From assembly GCA_028277405.1 (NCBI GenBank), contig JANQGH010000071.1, forward strand, positions 62,001-126,000: a DNA stretch of 64,000 bases. Direction: 5' to 3'. Each line of letters begins with the position of its first letter. Position 1 is the first letter of the stretch. The DNA comes from Alphaproteobacteria bacterium. GTDB taxonomy: Bacteria; Pseudomonadota; Alphaproteobacteria; DSM-16000; Inquilinaceae. A program made the translations under genes and the position numbers. Positions 17,300 through 26,673 of the stretch are shown in pieces. The notes beneath the pieces were generated by a model. The model made no database searches, was not told the origin of the DNA, and worked only from the letters and a program-made list of their open reading frames with translations.

Positions 17300-17534
17300 C
17301 GCTTCGGCCGCGGACGGCCTGGCGACAGCCAGTCCTTGCTAGCGGGCCGTTTGAACGCCCCCGCCGCGCAATGGCCGTCGACAAACGGGCAGTGCGCAGA
17401 CTGGCTTCTTGGCAAGCCACAGGCGGCCGATTGCCTGAAGCCACCTACCATTCAAGGTCGACGACTGCTAGTCTTCGAACAGATGTCGTCCGAGATCGAA
17501 ACGGTGGTAATGTGCAAAAGATCGGCCTTCTTCA

Positions 17535-18134
17535 ATGAGCGATAGCCTTCGCCTGAACATCGGGGCTGGGGTCACTTTCATTCCTGGTTTTGTCAATATC
17601 GATATTGCCAGTTGTGCAGATGTGCAAATAGACATTGGAAAAGACCAGCTGCCATTCGACGACAATAGTGTCGATCTTGTGTTTTCGCATCATACGCTCG
17701 AGCATGTGCCTGAGTATTTGTTTGCGCTCGGTGAGATCTATCGCGTCTTGAAGCATGGAGGACATCTACTGCTTGGCGTTCCATATGTTACCCTGACAGA
17801 GTACAATTTGGTAAACCCATATCATAAGAACCACTTCAATGAATATTCATTTGATTTTTTTGATCCAGAACGCCTAAAAGGAAGTGCGGCAGAAGAAAAT
17901 TCAATCACACTAAAAAAGGTGTTCCACCGGTTTCACTATATGGACGAGTTTCGATCCGTTTCCGAACCAAAGCGAACCTGGTATAGACGGCACCTTTTCA
18001 ATGTTGTAAGGGAAATCGACTTCGGTCTAGTCGCGATTAAGGATCACAAGAAGGCACTGTCTTGGACAAAGGCTGACGAAGCAAAGATGCTTGAGAACTT
18101 CGACTTATGCCTTAGAAGCCGCAAGCTGTATTAG
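17535..18134 (+). CDS. SAM-dependent methyltransferase (class I)
   Basis: 199-aa protein with the class I SAM-binding start LRLNIGAGVTFIPGFVNIDI, acidic loop, and motif-II/III-like PFDDNSVDLVFSHHTLEHV followed by IYRVLKHGGHLLLGVPY. This arrangement (LNIGAG...GFVNID) is common in methyltransferases near polysaccharide and glycan genes. Codon use is visibly richer in A+T than all neighbours, and the next gene shares that, suggesting a transferred pair. A catabolic role is not indicated. The substrate is unknown. Confidence 0.8.
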   Translation: MSDSLRLNIGAGVTFIPGFVNIDIASCADVQIDIGKDQLPFDDNSVDLVFSHHTLEHVPEYLFALGEIYRVLKHGGHLLLGVPYVTLTEYNLVNPYHKNHFNEYSFDFFDPERLKGSAAEENSITLKKVFHRFHYMDEFRSVSEPKRTWYRRHLFNVVREIDFGLVAIKDHKKALSWTKADEAKMLENFDLCLRSRKLY

Positions 18135-18188
18135 AACAATGAAGGTTGTAGGCCCGAACTTGACTTGCGTCAGGTGCCGCGACTAGGG

Positions 18189-19241
18189 CTATCCGCTTTG
18201 GATGCGCGATCTCATCAGTTCAACCCTCAGCTTTCGCACCTCGGCATCGCTCCGAACCAGGGCTTTTGCCAACGCAACTGCTGCTCTGTCCGCTGACGCG
18301 ATCGTCGGCGTGGCGACGGTCCCCTCCGAAAGTCGGTCGTCGTAAGCGTGCGGATCCCACCATCTGGCGTCAGACCTAATCCTCTCGGCGATTTCTGGCT
18401 GAACAAGGTTCAGCAGCTGGGTGATGCCGGGGCGAAGATGGCTCAAATATGCGCGCACCTGCTCTGCGGACACGACCCAAGGCTGAGGCGGTCCGCTTTC
18501 TTCAAGCCAACGCGAGACCGTGAAGTCAATGGCCGAGTTGTGCGGTCCGGGGCGCAATTCGCGGTTTCTTTGCATTAATCTGAGGATATCAGCGCCCAAA
18601 CTCTTGTTGAGGCCGCCGGAGTTCGGCAACTCAACAGAAAGCAGTTCGGCAAAGTCTTGGACGACGTCCGACGTTCCGAGCCGCAAATCCACTCGAGAAA
18701 CGCCAGGAACCTTGCTCCAATGCTCAAAAAGTTGGTCCCATTCTACTTTGTACAGGTTCTGGGACATCCAGTGTTGAGGGCTTTGGTTTTGCCAAACGCC
18801 CCATTGCCACCACCCGCTGTTCAGCCAGTCAACCGGAGGCCGGACATACATTACTACTCTCGCCCTAACACCCCATCTCAACAGTATCTCTCGATCGACA
18901 AAGTCCTGGAAACCAACAAGCCAGTGTTCATTTGACAGAATTGGGGTATAGCCGGCTTCCAAGGCGCTCGAGAAACTCTTGGAGAGCCGGTCAAGGGTCT
19001 CGTCATTGAACTGGGGTGTTTCAAGGCCAGTACAGGCCGCGTAATCCCATGGGCTGCTCAACGCTTGCAGATATACGCGATCGGGCCCCGCGAGATTTCC
19101 ACTACGGTCGTAGAAAGTATATCGATAGCGACGACCATCGCCGTCACTCATTCGAGGAGACAGGCTCATGGCTCTCTGAAGTGCGCTGCTGCCGCACTTT
19201 CCCGCGCCAATATGAAGAATTATTTCATTATTACTTTGCAT
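18189..19241 (-). CDS. Sulfotransferase-like P-loop protein
   Basis: About 350-aa protein starting at ATG 19241 (MQSNNEIILHIGAGKCGSS). The N-terminal IILHIGAGKCGSSALQRAMS matches the 5'-phosphosulfate (PAPS) loop style of sulfotransferases and related nucleotide-binding glycan enzymes. A middle segment VVMYVRPPVDWLNSGWWQW corresponds to the 3'-phosphate-binding region (R near the strand end). The rest is not recognised. Convergent with the methyltransferase and also of lower GC. A role in modifying a surface glycan or lipid is possible, but nothing else in the window supports it. Confidence 0.6.
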   Translation of the reverse strand: MQSNNEIILHIGAGKCGSSALQRAMSLSPRMSDGDGRRYRYTFYDRSGNLAGPDRVYLQALSSPWDYAACTGLETPQFNDETLDRLSKSFSSALEAGYTPILSNEHWLVGFQDFVDREILLRWGVRARVVMYVRPPVDWLNSGWWQWGVWQNQSPQHWMSQNLYKVEWDQLFEHWSKVPGVSRVDLRLGTSDVVQDFAELLSVELPNSGGLNKSLGADILRLMQRNRELRPGPHNSAIDFTVSRWLEESGPPQPWVVSAEQVRAYLSHLRPGITQLLNLVQPEIAERIRSDARWWDPHAYDDRLSEGTVATPTIASADRAAVALAKALVRSDAEVRKLRVELMRSRIQSG

Positions 19242-19416
19242 AGCCCAAACGTCTGGAATCCAAATCTGGAGCAACTGGAGACACGCTAGAAAAGCTGATC
19301 GCGAGAGGCATCACCATCCTCAGTCGATTCAGCAAGTCAAACGATGGCCATGTGATTTCAATCGGACTCTACTATTGCAGAACTCGCCTTGCTCCGCTCG
19401 GCAAAGCAATCAGTCC

Positions 19417-19725
19417 TCATATCGAGAGATCATACACAAAGATACCCTTAAGCCCACCCTCGGCGTTCGCAACGATCTTCGCGCCGGTCTTCTTGTGTTC
19501 CGGATCCTCCAGATAGCGGTGGAGGGCGGCCTCGTCGTCGAAATCGACCATGAAGCCTTCGCTATGGCCCTCGTCGAGGCCTTCGGGGCTGACATTGTCG
19601 CCGAGATGGACCGCGCGCAGGCCGGGAAGCCGGCCTTTGAGGGCGGCGATTTCAGCCCCGATCTGCCGCTTCACCTCAGGCGGGGTGTCGGGCTGGTAGC
19701 GGACGAAAACGCAATGGCGGATCAT
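19417..19725 (-). CDS. Dabb (stress-responsive A/B barrel) family protein
   Basis: 102-aa dimeric alpha/beta-barrel domain: MIRHCVFVRYQPDTPPEVKR, AALKGRLPGLRAVHLGDNVSPEG, GFMVDFDDEAALHRYLEDPEHK. The start overlaps the upstream GMC oxidoreductase stop (ATGA), so it is the last gene of the long minus-strand operon. Dabb proteins often have no catalytic signature; some act as small cyclases or hydrolases or bind a pathway intermediate. Here it is probably an accessory to the oxidative pathway. Confidence 0.88.
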   Translation of the reverse strand: MIRHCVFVRYQPDTPPEVKRQIGAEIAALKGRLPGLRAVHLGDNVSPEGLDEGHSEGFMVDFDDEAALHRYLEDPEHKKTGAKIVANAEGGLKGIFVYDLSI

Positions 19726-21362
19726 GGACTCACTCTTTGATACTGGGCGGCGCTGTCGTGCGCAGCTTGGGGCACGATGCCCCTGATGTGATCGGCCGCC
19801 TTCTCCGCGACCATGGTCGTCGGCGCGTTGGTGTTGGACGACACCAAGAGCGGCATCACCGATGAGTCGCAGACGCGCAGCCCCTCCAGCCCATGCACCC
19901 GCAGGTCAGGATCGACCACCGCGAGATCGTCGACGCCCATCTTGCAGGTGCCGACCGGATGGTAGTCGGTTTTCGCGTGCTGCGTTGCATAGGCGGCGAT
20001 ATCAGCCTCTGATTTCACGTCCGGGCCCGGCAGACGTTCGGCGCGGATGTAGGGCTTGAATGCCTCCTGGCCCATGATCTCGCGGGTCAGCTTGAAGCCC
20101 CGGATCGACATGTCACGATCATACGGATCGCCCCAATAGTTGGGGTTGATCAGCGGCGCAGCGTTGGCGTCGGCGGAGGCGAGCCGCACCCAGCCGCGCG
20201 AGCGTGGGCGCAGGAACGCGGAGTTCAGCGTCACGCCGTCATTCTTCAGCTTCTCAAGACCATGCTCCAGCCCCGAGCCCAAGACGAAATGGAACTGAAT
20301 GTCGGGCGAGCGGGCCTGGTCGTCGGCGTACCAGAACCCGCCGGCATCGATCAGGTTCGAGGCCACCGGCCCCCTGCGCAGGACCACGTACTGGATGCCG
20401 GCCCATAGGGTGTGGTGCGGCTTGGCCACGTGGTCGTAGCTGTGATTGCCGATCAGCTCGTTGACCACATAGACGTCCATATGGTCCTGCAAGTTCTCGC
20501 CGACACCGGGCAAAACATGGACCGGGTCGATTCCGACCTCGCGCAGATGTTCCGCCGGGCCGATGCCCGACAGCAGCAGCAGCTTCGGCGACCCGATCGC
20601 ACCGGACGTGACCAGTACCTCGCGCTCGCACCGTGTCGAGCTGACGGTCGAGCCCTCGGCATGTTCGACCCCGATCGCGCGACCGTTCTCGACCAGGACC
20701 TTGGTGACCAGCACGCCGGTCTTCACCGTCAGGTTGGGCCGGCTGAGCACCGGTCGCAGATAGCCGACGGCTGCGCTGCACCGTTTGGCGTTGCGCTGGG
20801 TCATCTGGTAATAGCCGCAGCCTTCTTGCACCGCGCCGTTGAAGTCCGGATTGAAGGGCAGCCCGGCCTGTTGGGCGGCGCGCAGAAAGACCTTTGAGAT
20901 CGGCAGCGGATTGACCGGCTCCGACACGCCCAGCGGGCCGCCATTGCCGTGGAACGCGTCGGAGAACCGGTCGTTGTCTTCCGCTCGCTTGAAATAGGGC
21001 AGGACATCCTTGTAGGCCCAGCCTTCGCAGCCCGCCTCGTCGGCCCATGCGTCGTAGTCGAGCGCGTTGCCGCGGGTGTAGATCTGGGCGTTGATCGACG
21101 AGCCGCCGCCCAAGACCTTGCCCTGCGGATACCAGAAGTCCCGGTCGCCCAGCGCCGCCTGGGGCGTGGTGGAATAGCCCCAGTTGGACCGCCCGCCGGT
21201 CAGCTTGGCGAAACCGGCAGGCATGTGGATATAGGGGTGCCGGTCCGGGCCGCCGGCTTCCAGCAACAGCACTGTGACGTCCGGGTCTTCCGTCAGCCGA
21301 TGGGCCAGCACGCAGCCGGCCGGGCCGCTGCCCGTGATGATGTAGTCGTAGGTCTTGGCCAT
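19722..21362 (-). CDS. GMC-family FAD-dependent oxidoreductase (choline/alcohol dehydrogenase-like)
   Basis: 546-aa flavoprotein starting at ATG 21362, 8 bp after the SDR stop. The FAD motif DYIITGSGPAGCVLAHRL with VLLLEAGG is at the N-terminus. Next come the GMC signature 1 region GKVLGGGSSINAQIYTRG and signature 2 VTSGAIGSPKLLLLSGIGP. The catalytic His region YHPVGTCKMG and a C-terminal Asn region NTNAPTTMVAEKAADHI are intact. No signal peptide. The family oxidises primary alcohols to aldehydes; together with an aldehyde dehydrogenase in the same operon it could form an alcohol-to-acid route (inference). Confidence 0.92.
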   Translation of the reverse strand: MAKTYDYIITGSGPAGCVLAHRLTEDPDVTVLLLEAGGPDRHPYIHMPAGFAKLTGGRSNWGYSTTPQAALGDRDFWYPQGKVLGGGSSINAQIYTRGNALDYDAWADEAGCEGWAYKDVLPYFKRAEDNDRFSDAFHGNGGPLGVSEPVNPLPISKVFLRAAQQAGLPFNPDFNGAVQEGCGYYQMTQRNAKRCSAAVGYLRPVLSRPNLTVKTGVLVTKVLVENGRAIGVEHAEGSTVSSTRCEREVLVTSGAIGSPKLLLLSGIGPAEHLREVGIDPVHVLPGVGENLQDHMDVYVVNELIGNHSYDHVAKPHHTLWAGIQYVVLRRGPVASNLIDAGGFWYADDQARSPDIQFHFVLGSGLEHGLEKLKNDGVTLNSAFLRPRSRGWVRLASADANAAPLINPNYWGDPYDRDMSIRGFKLTREIMGQEAFKPYIRAERLPGPDVKSEADIAAYATQHAKTDYHPVGTCKMGVDDLAVVDPDLRVHGLEGLRVCDSSVMPLLVSSNTNAPTTMVAEKAADHIRGIVPQAAHDSAAQYQRVSP

Positions 21363-21370
21363 GGCTCCGC

Positions 21371-22138
21371 CTAAAGCCGCGACACGGACAGGGCGCCATC
21401 GACATCGATCACGCTGCCCGTCGCAAAGTCGAATGCGCCCGTGGCCAGCGCGGCGACCACGCGGCCGATATCGCTGCCCTGCCCCCATCGGCGTGCCGGC
21501 ACCAATCCGTCTTCGATCAACCGGTCATACTTGTCCGTGACGCCGGCGGTCATGTCGGTGCGGATGATGCCGGGCCGGACCTCGAAAACGCCGATGCCTT
21601 CGTCGGCCAGGCGCAAGGCCAGGCATTTCGACCACATCGCCAGCCCGGCCTTCGACATGCAGTACTCCGCCCGGTTGGTGGACGCCATGGCCGCGCTGAC
21701 CGAGGTCACGTGAACCACGGACCGGGCACGATCGCTCGGTCCGCTGGCCAGCATTCGGCGCACAGCGGCCTGGGTGAAGAAGACGGTTCCGCGAAGATTG
21801 ACCGCCATGACCCGGTCAAAGGCGTGCGGCGCCAGGTCCAGAATGTCGCCGCGCGTCAGCGACGGGATGCCGGCATTGTTGACCAGGCAATCCAGCCGCC
21901 CGAACCGGTCGACCATCAGGTCCAGGGCGCGATCGTGATCATCGAGGTCACCGACATCCGAGGCGATGAACATCGCGTCAACGCCCTCGGCGCGGATCTC
22001 GTCGCATGCGGCCTGGGCAACCTCATCGGACCGCGTGCCGGTGATCGCAAGGTCGAAGCCTTCCTTGGCCAGCGACCTGGCGATGGCGAGGCCAATGCCG
22101 CGCCGGGCGCCGGTGACGAGGGCAACAGGGCGGGTCAT
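21371..22138 (-). CDS. Short-chain dehydrogenase/reductase
   Basis: 255-aa classical SDR starting at ATG 22138, overlapping the upstream GMC gene stop as ATGA. Motifs are LVTGARRGIGLAIARSL, DCLVNNAGIP, VVHVTSVSA and catalytic EYCMSKAG (Tyr-Lys). The C-terminus (ATGSVIDVDGALSV) matches the 3-oxoacyl-ACP reductase-like branch, such as YciK/FabG-type sugar dehydrogenases. It lies between two GMC oxidoreductase genes, so it probably acts on the oxidised product or its keto form. Confidence 0.9.
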   Translation of the reverse strand: MTRPVALVTGARRGIGLAIARSLAKEGFDLAITGTRSDEVAQAACDEIRAEGVDAMFIASDVGDLDDHDRALDLMVDRFGRLDCLVNNAGIPSLTRGDILDLAPHAFDRVMAVNLRGTVFFTQAAVRRMLASGPSDRARSVVHVTSVSAAMASTNRAEYCMSKAGLAMWSKCLALRLADEGIGVFEVRPGIIRTDMTAGVTDKYDRLIEDGLVPARRWGQGSDIGRVVAALATGAFDFATGSVIDVDGALSVSRL

Positions 22139-23649
22139 GCGGCAAGGTCCGTCTGAGTGAGATGGTCCGCCGTGCGCAGGGCCTGGGCGGCCACGGTCAG
22201 GGCCGGGTTCACGGCGGCGGAGCTGGGCATGAAGCTGGCATCGACCACGAACAGGTTCGCATGGTCGTGCGCGCGGCAGAACGGATCGAGCGCGGAGGTC
22301 GCCGGATCGTCGCCGAACCGCACCGTGCCGCATTGATGGGAGGGGGTTCGGCGGTCGAACTGTTTGGAAAGCACGATCGGGAAACCGGCCTGGCGAAGGA
22401 CGCGGCGCATGCGCGCGACCAGTTTGCGGTGCGGCGCCATGTTGCTGCGCCGCCAGTCCAACACGATGCGGGACGCACCGTCGATCCGGACGCGGCTGTC
22501 AGGGTCGGGCAGATCCTCGCTCATCACATACCAGTCGATCGCGTGGCGGGCGATGCGCGCAACCAGCCAGGACGGCACACGTTTCAGATTGGCCTTCAGG
22601 ATGGGCGCGGACACCCGGCCGAGAAGCTGGACATTGCCCAGGGGCGGCCCGCCATTGCCGTCATCGAGGTAGAAATCGTTGATGCCGATGGTCTTTTGAT
22701 AAACGCAATCGTTCACCCGGCGCAGATCGATCGACAGCAGCGCCGAGGTGTTGTGGTTCATGAAGTTGCGGCCGACCTGGTCGGACCGGTTCGCGAGGCC
22801 GGTCGGGTGGTCATCATTGGCGGAGCGCAGCAGCAGCGCGGCGGAATTCACCGCCCCCGCCGACAGAACCACGACCCTGGGTGTAAGCCTTTTGATGTCG
22901 CCCGCCCGATCGCGGTACTCGACCGCCTCGATGCGGCCTCCAGGCGCAGTGATCAGCCGCGTGATCTCAGCGCCGGTCTCGATCGCGACATTCGGGTGTT
23001 TCAGAGCCTCGGCCAAGCTGCAGGTTTCGGCATCCATCTTGCCGGAGTTCGTGTCGGGAAAGGCGTCCCAAGGCGTCTGGCCGCCGTCCAGCCAGCGATC
23101 GATATCAACGGCCAGCGGTAACGAGAACGGCCGTAGGCCCAGCGTTTCCAAGCGGGATCGCACGGCCGCGATCGGCTGTTCGTCGGGCACCGGCGGATAG
23201 GGATAGCCGGTCGAATGGGGCGGTTCGGTCGGGTCGCCCGCCACGTCACCGCGCACCTGATAGAGCTGTTCGGCGGCGCTGTAATAGGGTTCCAGATCGC
23301 CATAGCGGATCGGCCAGGCCGGCGAGATGCCGCCCTCATGCTCCATGGCCTCGAAATCCTGTTCGCGAAAGCGGAACAGGACCGCCCCGTAGAACTTGGA
23401 GTTCCCGCCGACATAGTAGTAGTTTCCGGGGTTGAAGCCGCGCCCGGTACCGTCCAGCCATTCCTCGTCGGGCCGGAACACGCCCTTGGCGAAGATCGCC
23501 ACCGGGTCGCGGCAGTCCGGACCGGGCGCGATGACCTCGCCCCGTTCCAGGATCTGGATGCGCGCGCCGGAACCGGCGATGCCATAGGCCAGGGTGGCCC
23601 CGCCCATGCCGGAGCCGATGATCACGACATCGGGCGAACCTGACGGCAT
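22135..23649 (-). CDS. GMC-family FAD-dependent oxidoreductase (pyranose/glucoside 3-dehydrogenase-like branch)
   Basis: 504-aa flavoprotein, diverged from the 546-aa GMC protein next to it. The FAD motif is VVIIGSGMGGATLAYGIAGS. The middle contains YYYVGGNSKFYGAVLFRFR and NSGKMDAETCSLAEALKHPN. The C-terminal end has HQCGTVRFGDDPATS and NLFVVDASFMPSSAAVNPALT, the catalytic His/Asn region in the form seen in pyranose-oxidase/glucoside-3-dehydrogenase relatives. No Tat signal is visible (MPSGSPDVVIIG). It is 3 bp after the MalK-type gene in the operon. Oxidation of a sugar or cyclitol ring hydroxyl is a reasonable guess, not shown. Confidence 0.87.
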   Translation of the reverse strand: MPSGSPDVVIIGSGMGGATLAYGIAGSGARIQILERGEVIAPGPDCRDPVAIFAKGVFRPDEEWLDGTGRGFNPGNYYYVGGNSKFYGAVLFRFREQDFEAMEHEGGISPAWPIRYGDLEPYYSAAEQLYQVRGDVAGDPTEPPHSTGYPYPPVPDEQPIAAVRSRLETLGLRPFSLPLAVDIDRWLDGGQTPWDAFPDTNSGKMDAETCSLAEALKHPNVAIETGAEITRLITAPGGRIEAVEYRDRAGDIKRLTPRVVVLSAGAVNSAALLLRSANDDHPTGLANRSDQVGRNFMNHNTSALLSIDLRRVNDCVYQKTIGINDFYLDDGNGGPPLGNVQLLGRVSAPILKANLKRVPSWLVARIARHAIDWYVMSEDLPDPDSRVRIDGASRIVLDWRRSNMAPHRKLVARMRRVLRQAGFPIVLSKQFDRRTPSHQCGTVRFGDDPATSALDPFCRAHDHANLFVVDASFMPSSAAVNPALTVAAQALRTADHLTQTDLAA

Positions 23650-23652
23650 CGA

Positions 23653-24765
23653 CTAGGAAAGCCGCTGTTCGCTTTGCGGGTCGAAAAAGACCGCCTTGTC
23701 CATGTTGAAGGCGAACGGCATGCGCTGACCGACCGAGACGACCGCGTCCGACCGCATGCGGGCGATCACCTCACGGCCGCCAAGGCGGGTGACGACGAAG
23801 GTGTCGGAACCGGCGGGCTCGACCACGTCGACCGTGCATTCGCCCTCGACCACATGGTCGGCCGTGCGATCGGCACCCTCCGCATCGGTCAGGGCCTCGG
23901 GCCGGATGCCGAACAGCACCTCGCGGCCGTCATGCGCCTTCAGCCACTCACAGCCGCTGGCCGGCAGGGACAGGGCGTCCTCAGCATCGCGGCCCAGTGT
24001 GATCATCGGCATGTCGGCGCCGCCATTGATGCGTGCCGGCACCAGGTTCATGGCCGGCGAGCCCATGAAGTCGGCGACGAAGACGTTGACCGGATCGTTA
24101 TAGATCTCAGCCGGCGTGCCGACCTGCTGCAGCACCCCATCGCGCAAAACCGCGATGCGGGTGGCCAGGGTCATGGCCTCGATTTGGTCGTGGGTGACAT
24201 AGACGATGGTGGTGCCGACGCGCTGGTGCAGGCGTTTGATTTCGGTGCGCATGTCGACGCGCAGCTTGGCGTCCAGGTTGGACAGGGGCTCGTCGAACAG
24301 GAACACTTGCGGGTCGCGGACGAGCGCTCGGCCCATGGCGACGCGCTGGCGCTGGCCGCCGGAAAGCTGGCTGGGCTTGCGGCCCAGGAGATGGTTGATC
24401 TGCAGCATCTCCGACACGCGGGCAACGGCCTCCTCCCGCTCCGGCTTGGGCACGCCGCGCGATTCCATGCCGAAGGCGATGTTCTGGGCCACGGTCATGG
24501 TCGGGTAGAGGGCGTAGGACTGGAAGACCATGGCGATGTCGCGCTTGGACGGGTGCAGCTCGTTCACCCGCCTGCCGGCGATGCGGATCTCGCCCTCGGT
24601 GATCGTCTCCAGGCCCGCAATGGTGCTGAGCAAGGTGGACTTGCCGCAGCCCGACGGGCCAACCAGGACGAGAAAGCCGCCCTCCTCAAGCGAGATGTTG
24701 ATGTCCTTCAAGACCTCGACGGCGCCGTAGCGCTTGTGCAGGCGGTTGATTTCGAGAAATGACAT
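23653..24765 (-). CDS. Sugar ABC transporter ATP-binding protein, MalK/UgpC-type
   Basis: 370-aa ATPase of the CUT1 family. Walker A is GPSGCGKST near residue 38, signature LSGGQRQRVAMGRALVRDP, Walker B VFLFDEPLSNLDAKLR and switch YVTHDQIEAMTLATRI. The C-terminal regulatory TOBE/OB domain is present (FGIRPEAL, VDVVEPAGSDTFVVTRLGG). Length is normal. It is 5 bp after the MalG-type permease gene. MalK-type ATPases may be shared among importers, but this one is encoded with its own set. Confidence 0.94.
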   Translation of the reverse strand: MSFLEINRLHKRYGAVEVLKDINISLEEGGFLVLVGPSGCGKSTLLSTIAGLETITEGEIRIAGRRVNELHPSKRDIAMVFQSYALYPTMTVAQNIAFGMESRGVPKPEREEAVARVSEMLQINHLLGRKPSQLSGGQRQRVAMGRALVRDPQVFLFDEPLSNLDAKLRVDMRTEIKRLHQRVGTTIVYVTHDQIEAMTLATRIAVLRDGVLQQVGTPAEIYNDPVNVFVADFMGSPAMNLVPARINGGADMPMITLGRDAEDALSLPASGCEWLKAHDGREVLFGIRPEALTDAEGADRTADHVVEGECTVDVVEPAGSDTFVVTRLGGREVIARMRSDAVVSVGQRMPFAFNMDKAVFFDPQSEQRLS

Positions 24766-24770
24766 GAGAC

Positions 24771-25652
24771 CTACCCCTTCACCGCGCCGGCCATCAGGCC
24801 GCGCACGAAGTACCGGCCGGAAACGATGTAGACCACCAGCGTCGGCAGTGCGGCCAGAACAGCACCGGCGAAATGAACGTTGTATTCGCGCACGCCTGTG
24901 GACGAGCTGACCAGATTGTTCAGCGCCACTGTCATGGGCATGGAGCTGAAATCGGCGAACGAGACCCCGAACAGGAAGTCGTTCCAGACATTGGTGAACT
25001 GCCAGATCACGGTGACGACGACGATCGGCCCCGACGACGGCAGCAGGATGCGCCGGAAGATCCTAAAGAAGCCCGCGCCGTCGATCTGGGCTGCCTTCAC
25101 CAGTTCCGTCGGGAATGCGGCGTAATAGTTGCGGAAGAACAGGGTCGTGAAGCCGAGACCGTAGACCACATGGACCAGGATCAGACCGTAGCGCGTGCCC
25201 GCAATGCCCAGATCACCGAGGATCTGCGCCATTGGGATCAGCACGATCTGGAACGGGATGAAGCAGGCCATCAGCATCAGGCCGAAGATCAGATTGGCGC
25301 CCCGGAACTGCCACTTGGTCAGCACGTAGCCATTCAGCGCGCCGAGCACCGTGGAGATGAACACCGCCGGCACGACGATCAGGATCGAGTTGATGAAATA
25401 GGGCGCAAGGCCCGTCGCCTGCACGCCGACCTGGGCCGAACTCCAGGCCGTCAGCCAGGGCTGGATCGTGAACTCGCGCGGCAAGGCCAGCATGTTGCCC
25501 TCGCGGATCTCGTCCAGCGGCTTGACCGAGTTCACCAGCATGACAAACAGCGGCAACAGGTAGTAGACCGCGAAGAAGATCAGCAGCGCGTAGATCAGCG
25601 CCCGCATCAGCCGCCCGGTGCGAACGGCGGTGTCGACGGTGCTAACGGCCAT
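24771..25652 (-). CDS. Sugar ABC transporter permease, MalG-type
   Basis: 293-aa inner-membrane permease. Helices start at ALIYALLIFFAVYYLLPLFVML; the coupling-helix region is ELVKAAQIDGAGFFRIFRRILLPSSGP (the EAA-like motif), and the C-terminus ends FVRGLMAGAVKG, the classic MalG ending. It overlaps the 3' end of the upstream permease gene by 11 bp. Part of the CUT1 importer with the genes at 23653, 25642 and 26674. Confidence 0.93.
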   Translation of the reverse strand: MAVSTVDTAVRTGRLMRALIYALLIFFAVYYLLPLFVMLVNSVKPLDEIREGNMLALPREFTIQPWLTAWSSAQVGVQATGLAPYFINSILIVVPAVFISTVLGALNGYVLTKWQFRGANLIFGLMLMACFIPFQIVLIPMAQILGDLGIAGTRYGLILVHVVYGLGFTTLFFRNYYAAFPTELVKAAQIDGAGFFRIFRRILLPSSGPIVVVTVIWQFTNVWNDFLFGVSFADFSSMPMTVALNNLVSSSTGVREYNVHFAGAVLAALPTLVVYIVSGRYFVRGLMAGAVKG

Positions 25653-26574
25653 GGCGCCCTCCCCGCACCTCGGCGTAAATGTAGGGCACGATGATCGAGG
25701 CGATCATGATCAGCATGATCACGGCGGAGGCGGCGCCGACACCCATCTGGTTGCGGGTGAAGGTGTAGGAATACATGAAGGTCGCCGGCAGCTCCGTGGC
25801 GTTGCCGGGCCCACCATCAGTCAGGGCGATGACCAGGTCGTAGGATTTGATCGCCAAGTGCGCTAGCACGACGAAGGCGGACAGGAAGGCCGGCCCAAGC
25901 TGCGGGATGATGATCTTGCGGTAGATGCGGAAGTTCGACGCGCCGTCGATCTGGGCGGCCTTGATGATCTCGTTGTCGATGCCGCGCAGGCCCGCCAGGA
26001 ACATGGCCATGACGAACCCGGAGGACTGCCAGACCGCGGCGATGACGACCGTGTAGATCGCCATGGTCCGGTCCTTGATCCAGTTGAACTCAAAACTCTC
26101 CCAGCCCCAGGACTGGACGATGTGCTCAATGCCGATGCCCGGGTCCAGAAACCACTTCCAGGCCGTGCCGGTAACGATGAAGGACAGGGCCATCGGGTAG
26201 AGAAAGATCGGCCGCAAGATGCCCTCGCCCCTTATCTTCTGGTCCAGCAGGATCGCCAGACCGAGGCCGAGGCAGGTGCAGATGATGATGTAGAGGCTGC
26301 CGAAGATCGCCAGATTGGTGATCGCCCGCCACCAATTGCGGATCGACCACAGGTCGGAATAGTTCTCCCAGCCCACCAGCCCGAAGGTCGGCAGGATGCG
26401 GCTGTCGGTGAACGACAGATAGCCGGTGAAGGCGATGAAGCCATAGACGAAGACCAGGATGACGGCGAAGCTGGGCGACAGCACCAGCTTGGGCAGCCAG
26501 GCCTGAAACCGGTCACGGACACTGGGCGTGAGGTCAGGCCTCGAGACTTCGGAATCGCGGGAGAGGACGGCCAT
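25642..26574 (-). CDS. Sugar ABC transporter permease, MalF-type
   Basis: 310-aa permease with hydrophobic segments PSFAVILVFVYGFIAFTGYL and FGSLYIIICTCLGLGLAILLDQ, and an EAA-like loop DNEIIKAAQIDGASNFRIYRKIIIPQLGP. GGPGNATELPATFMY before the last helices is diagnostic of the MalF/UgpA-like group (GGP). It begins 100 bp downstream of the binding-protein gene; that gap has a strong stem-loop. Confidence 0.93.
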   Translation of the reverse strand: MAVLSRDSEVSRPDLTPSVRDRFQAWLPKLVLSPSFAVILVFVYGFIAFTGYLSFTDSRILPTFGLVGWENYSDLWSIRNWWRAITNLAIFGSLYIIICTCLGLGLAILLDQKIRGEGILRPIFLYPMALSFIVTGTAWKWFLDPGIGIEHIVQSWGWESFEFNWIKDRTMAIYTVVIAAVWQSSGFVMAMFLAGLRGIDNEIIKAAQIDGASNFRIYRKIIIPQLGPAFLSAFVVLAHLAIKSYDLVIALTDGGPGNATELPATFMYSYTFTRNQMGVGAASAVIMLIMIASIIVPYIYAEVRGGRHGR

Positions 26575-26627
26575 TGTCGGCGCGCTTTTCTATGGGGGAT
26601 CGTGCAGCAGGCGCGGCGGGCTTCAGA

Positions 26628-26652
26628 GGCCCCGGCGTCGTGCGCCGAGGCC
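26628..26652 (-). other. Stem-loop between binding-protein and permease genes
   Basis: On the transcribed strand GGCC-U-CGGCG / CGCCG-G-GGCC forms a 10-bp stem with one U-G wobble around a 5-nt loop. It lies 22 nt after the binding-protein stop and has no T-run. The position corresponds to the classical malE-malF intercistronic hairpin, which raises the binding-protein level relative to the permeases (role here inferred). Confidence 0.55.
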
Positions 26653-26673
26653 CCAGAAACCCCTCAGCGCCGG

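Noticed and set aside
17306..17319. GGCCG-CGGA-CGGCC as a terminator after the SDR gene
   Set aside because: The stem is only 5 bp and no T-run follows; such stems are frequent at this GC.
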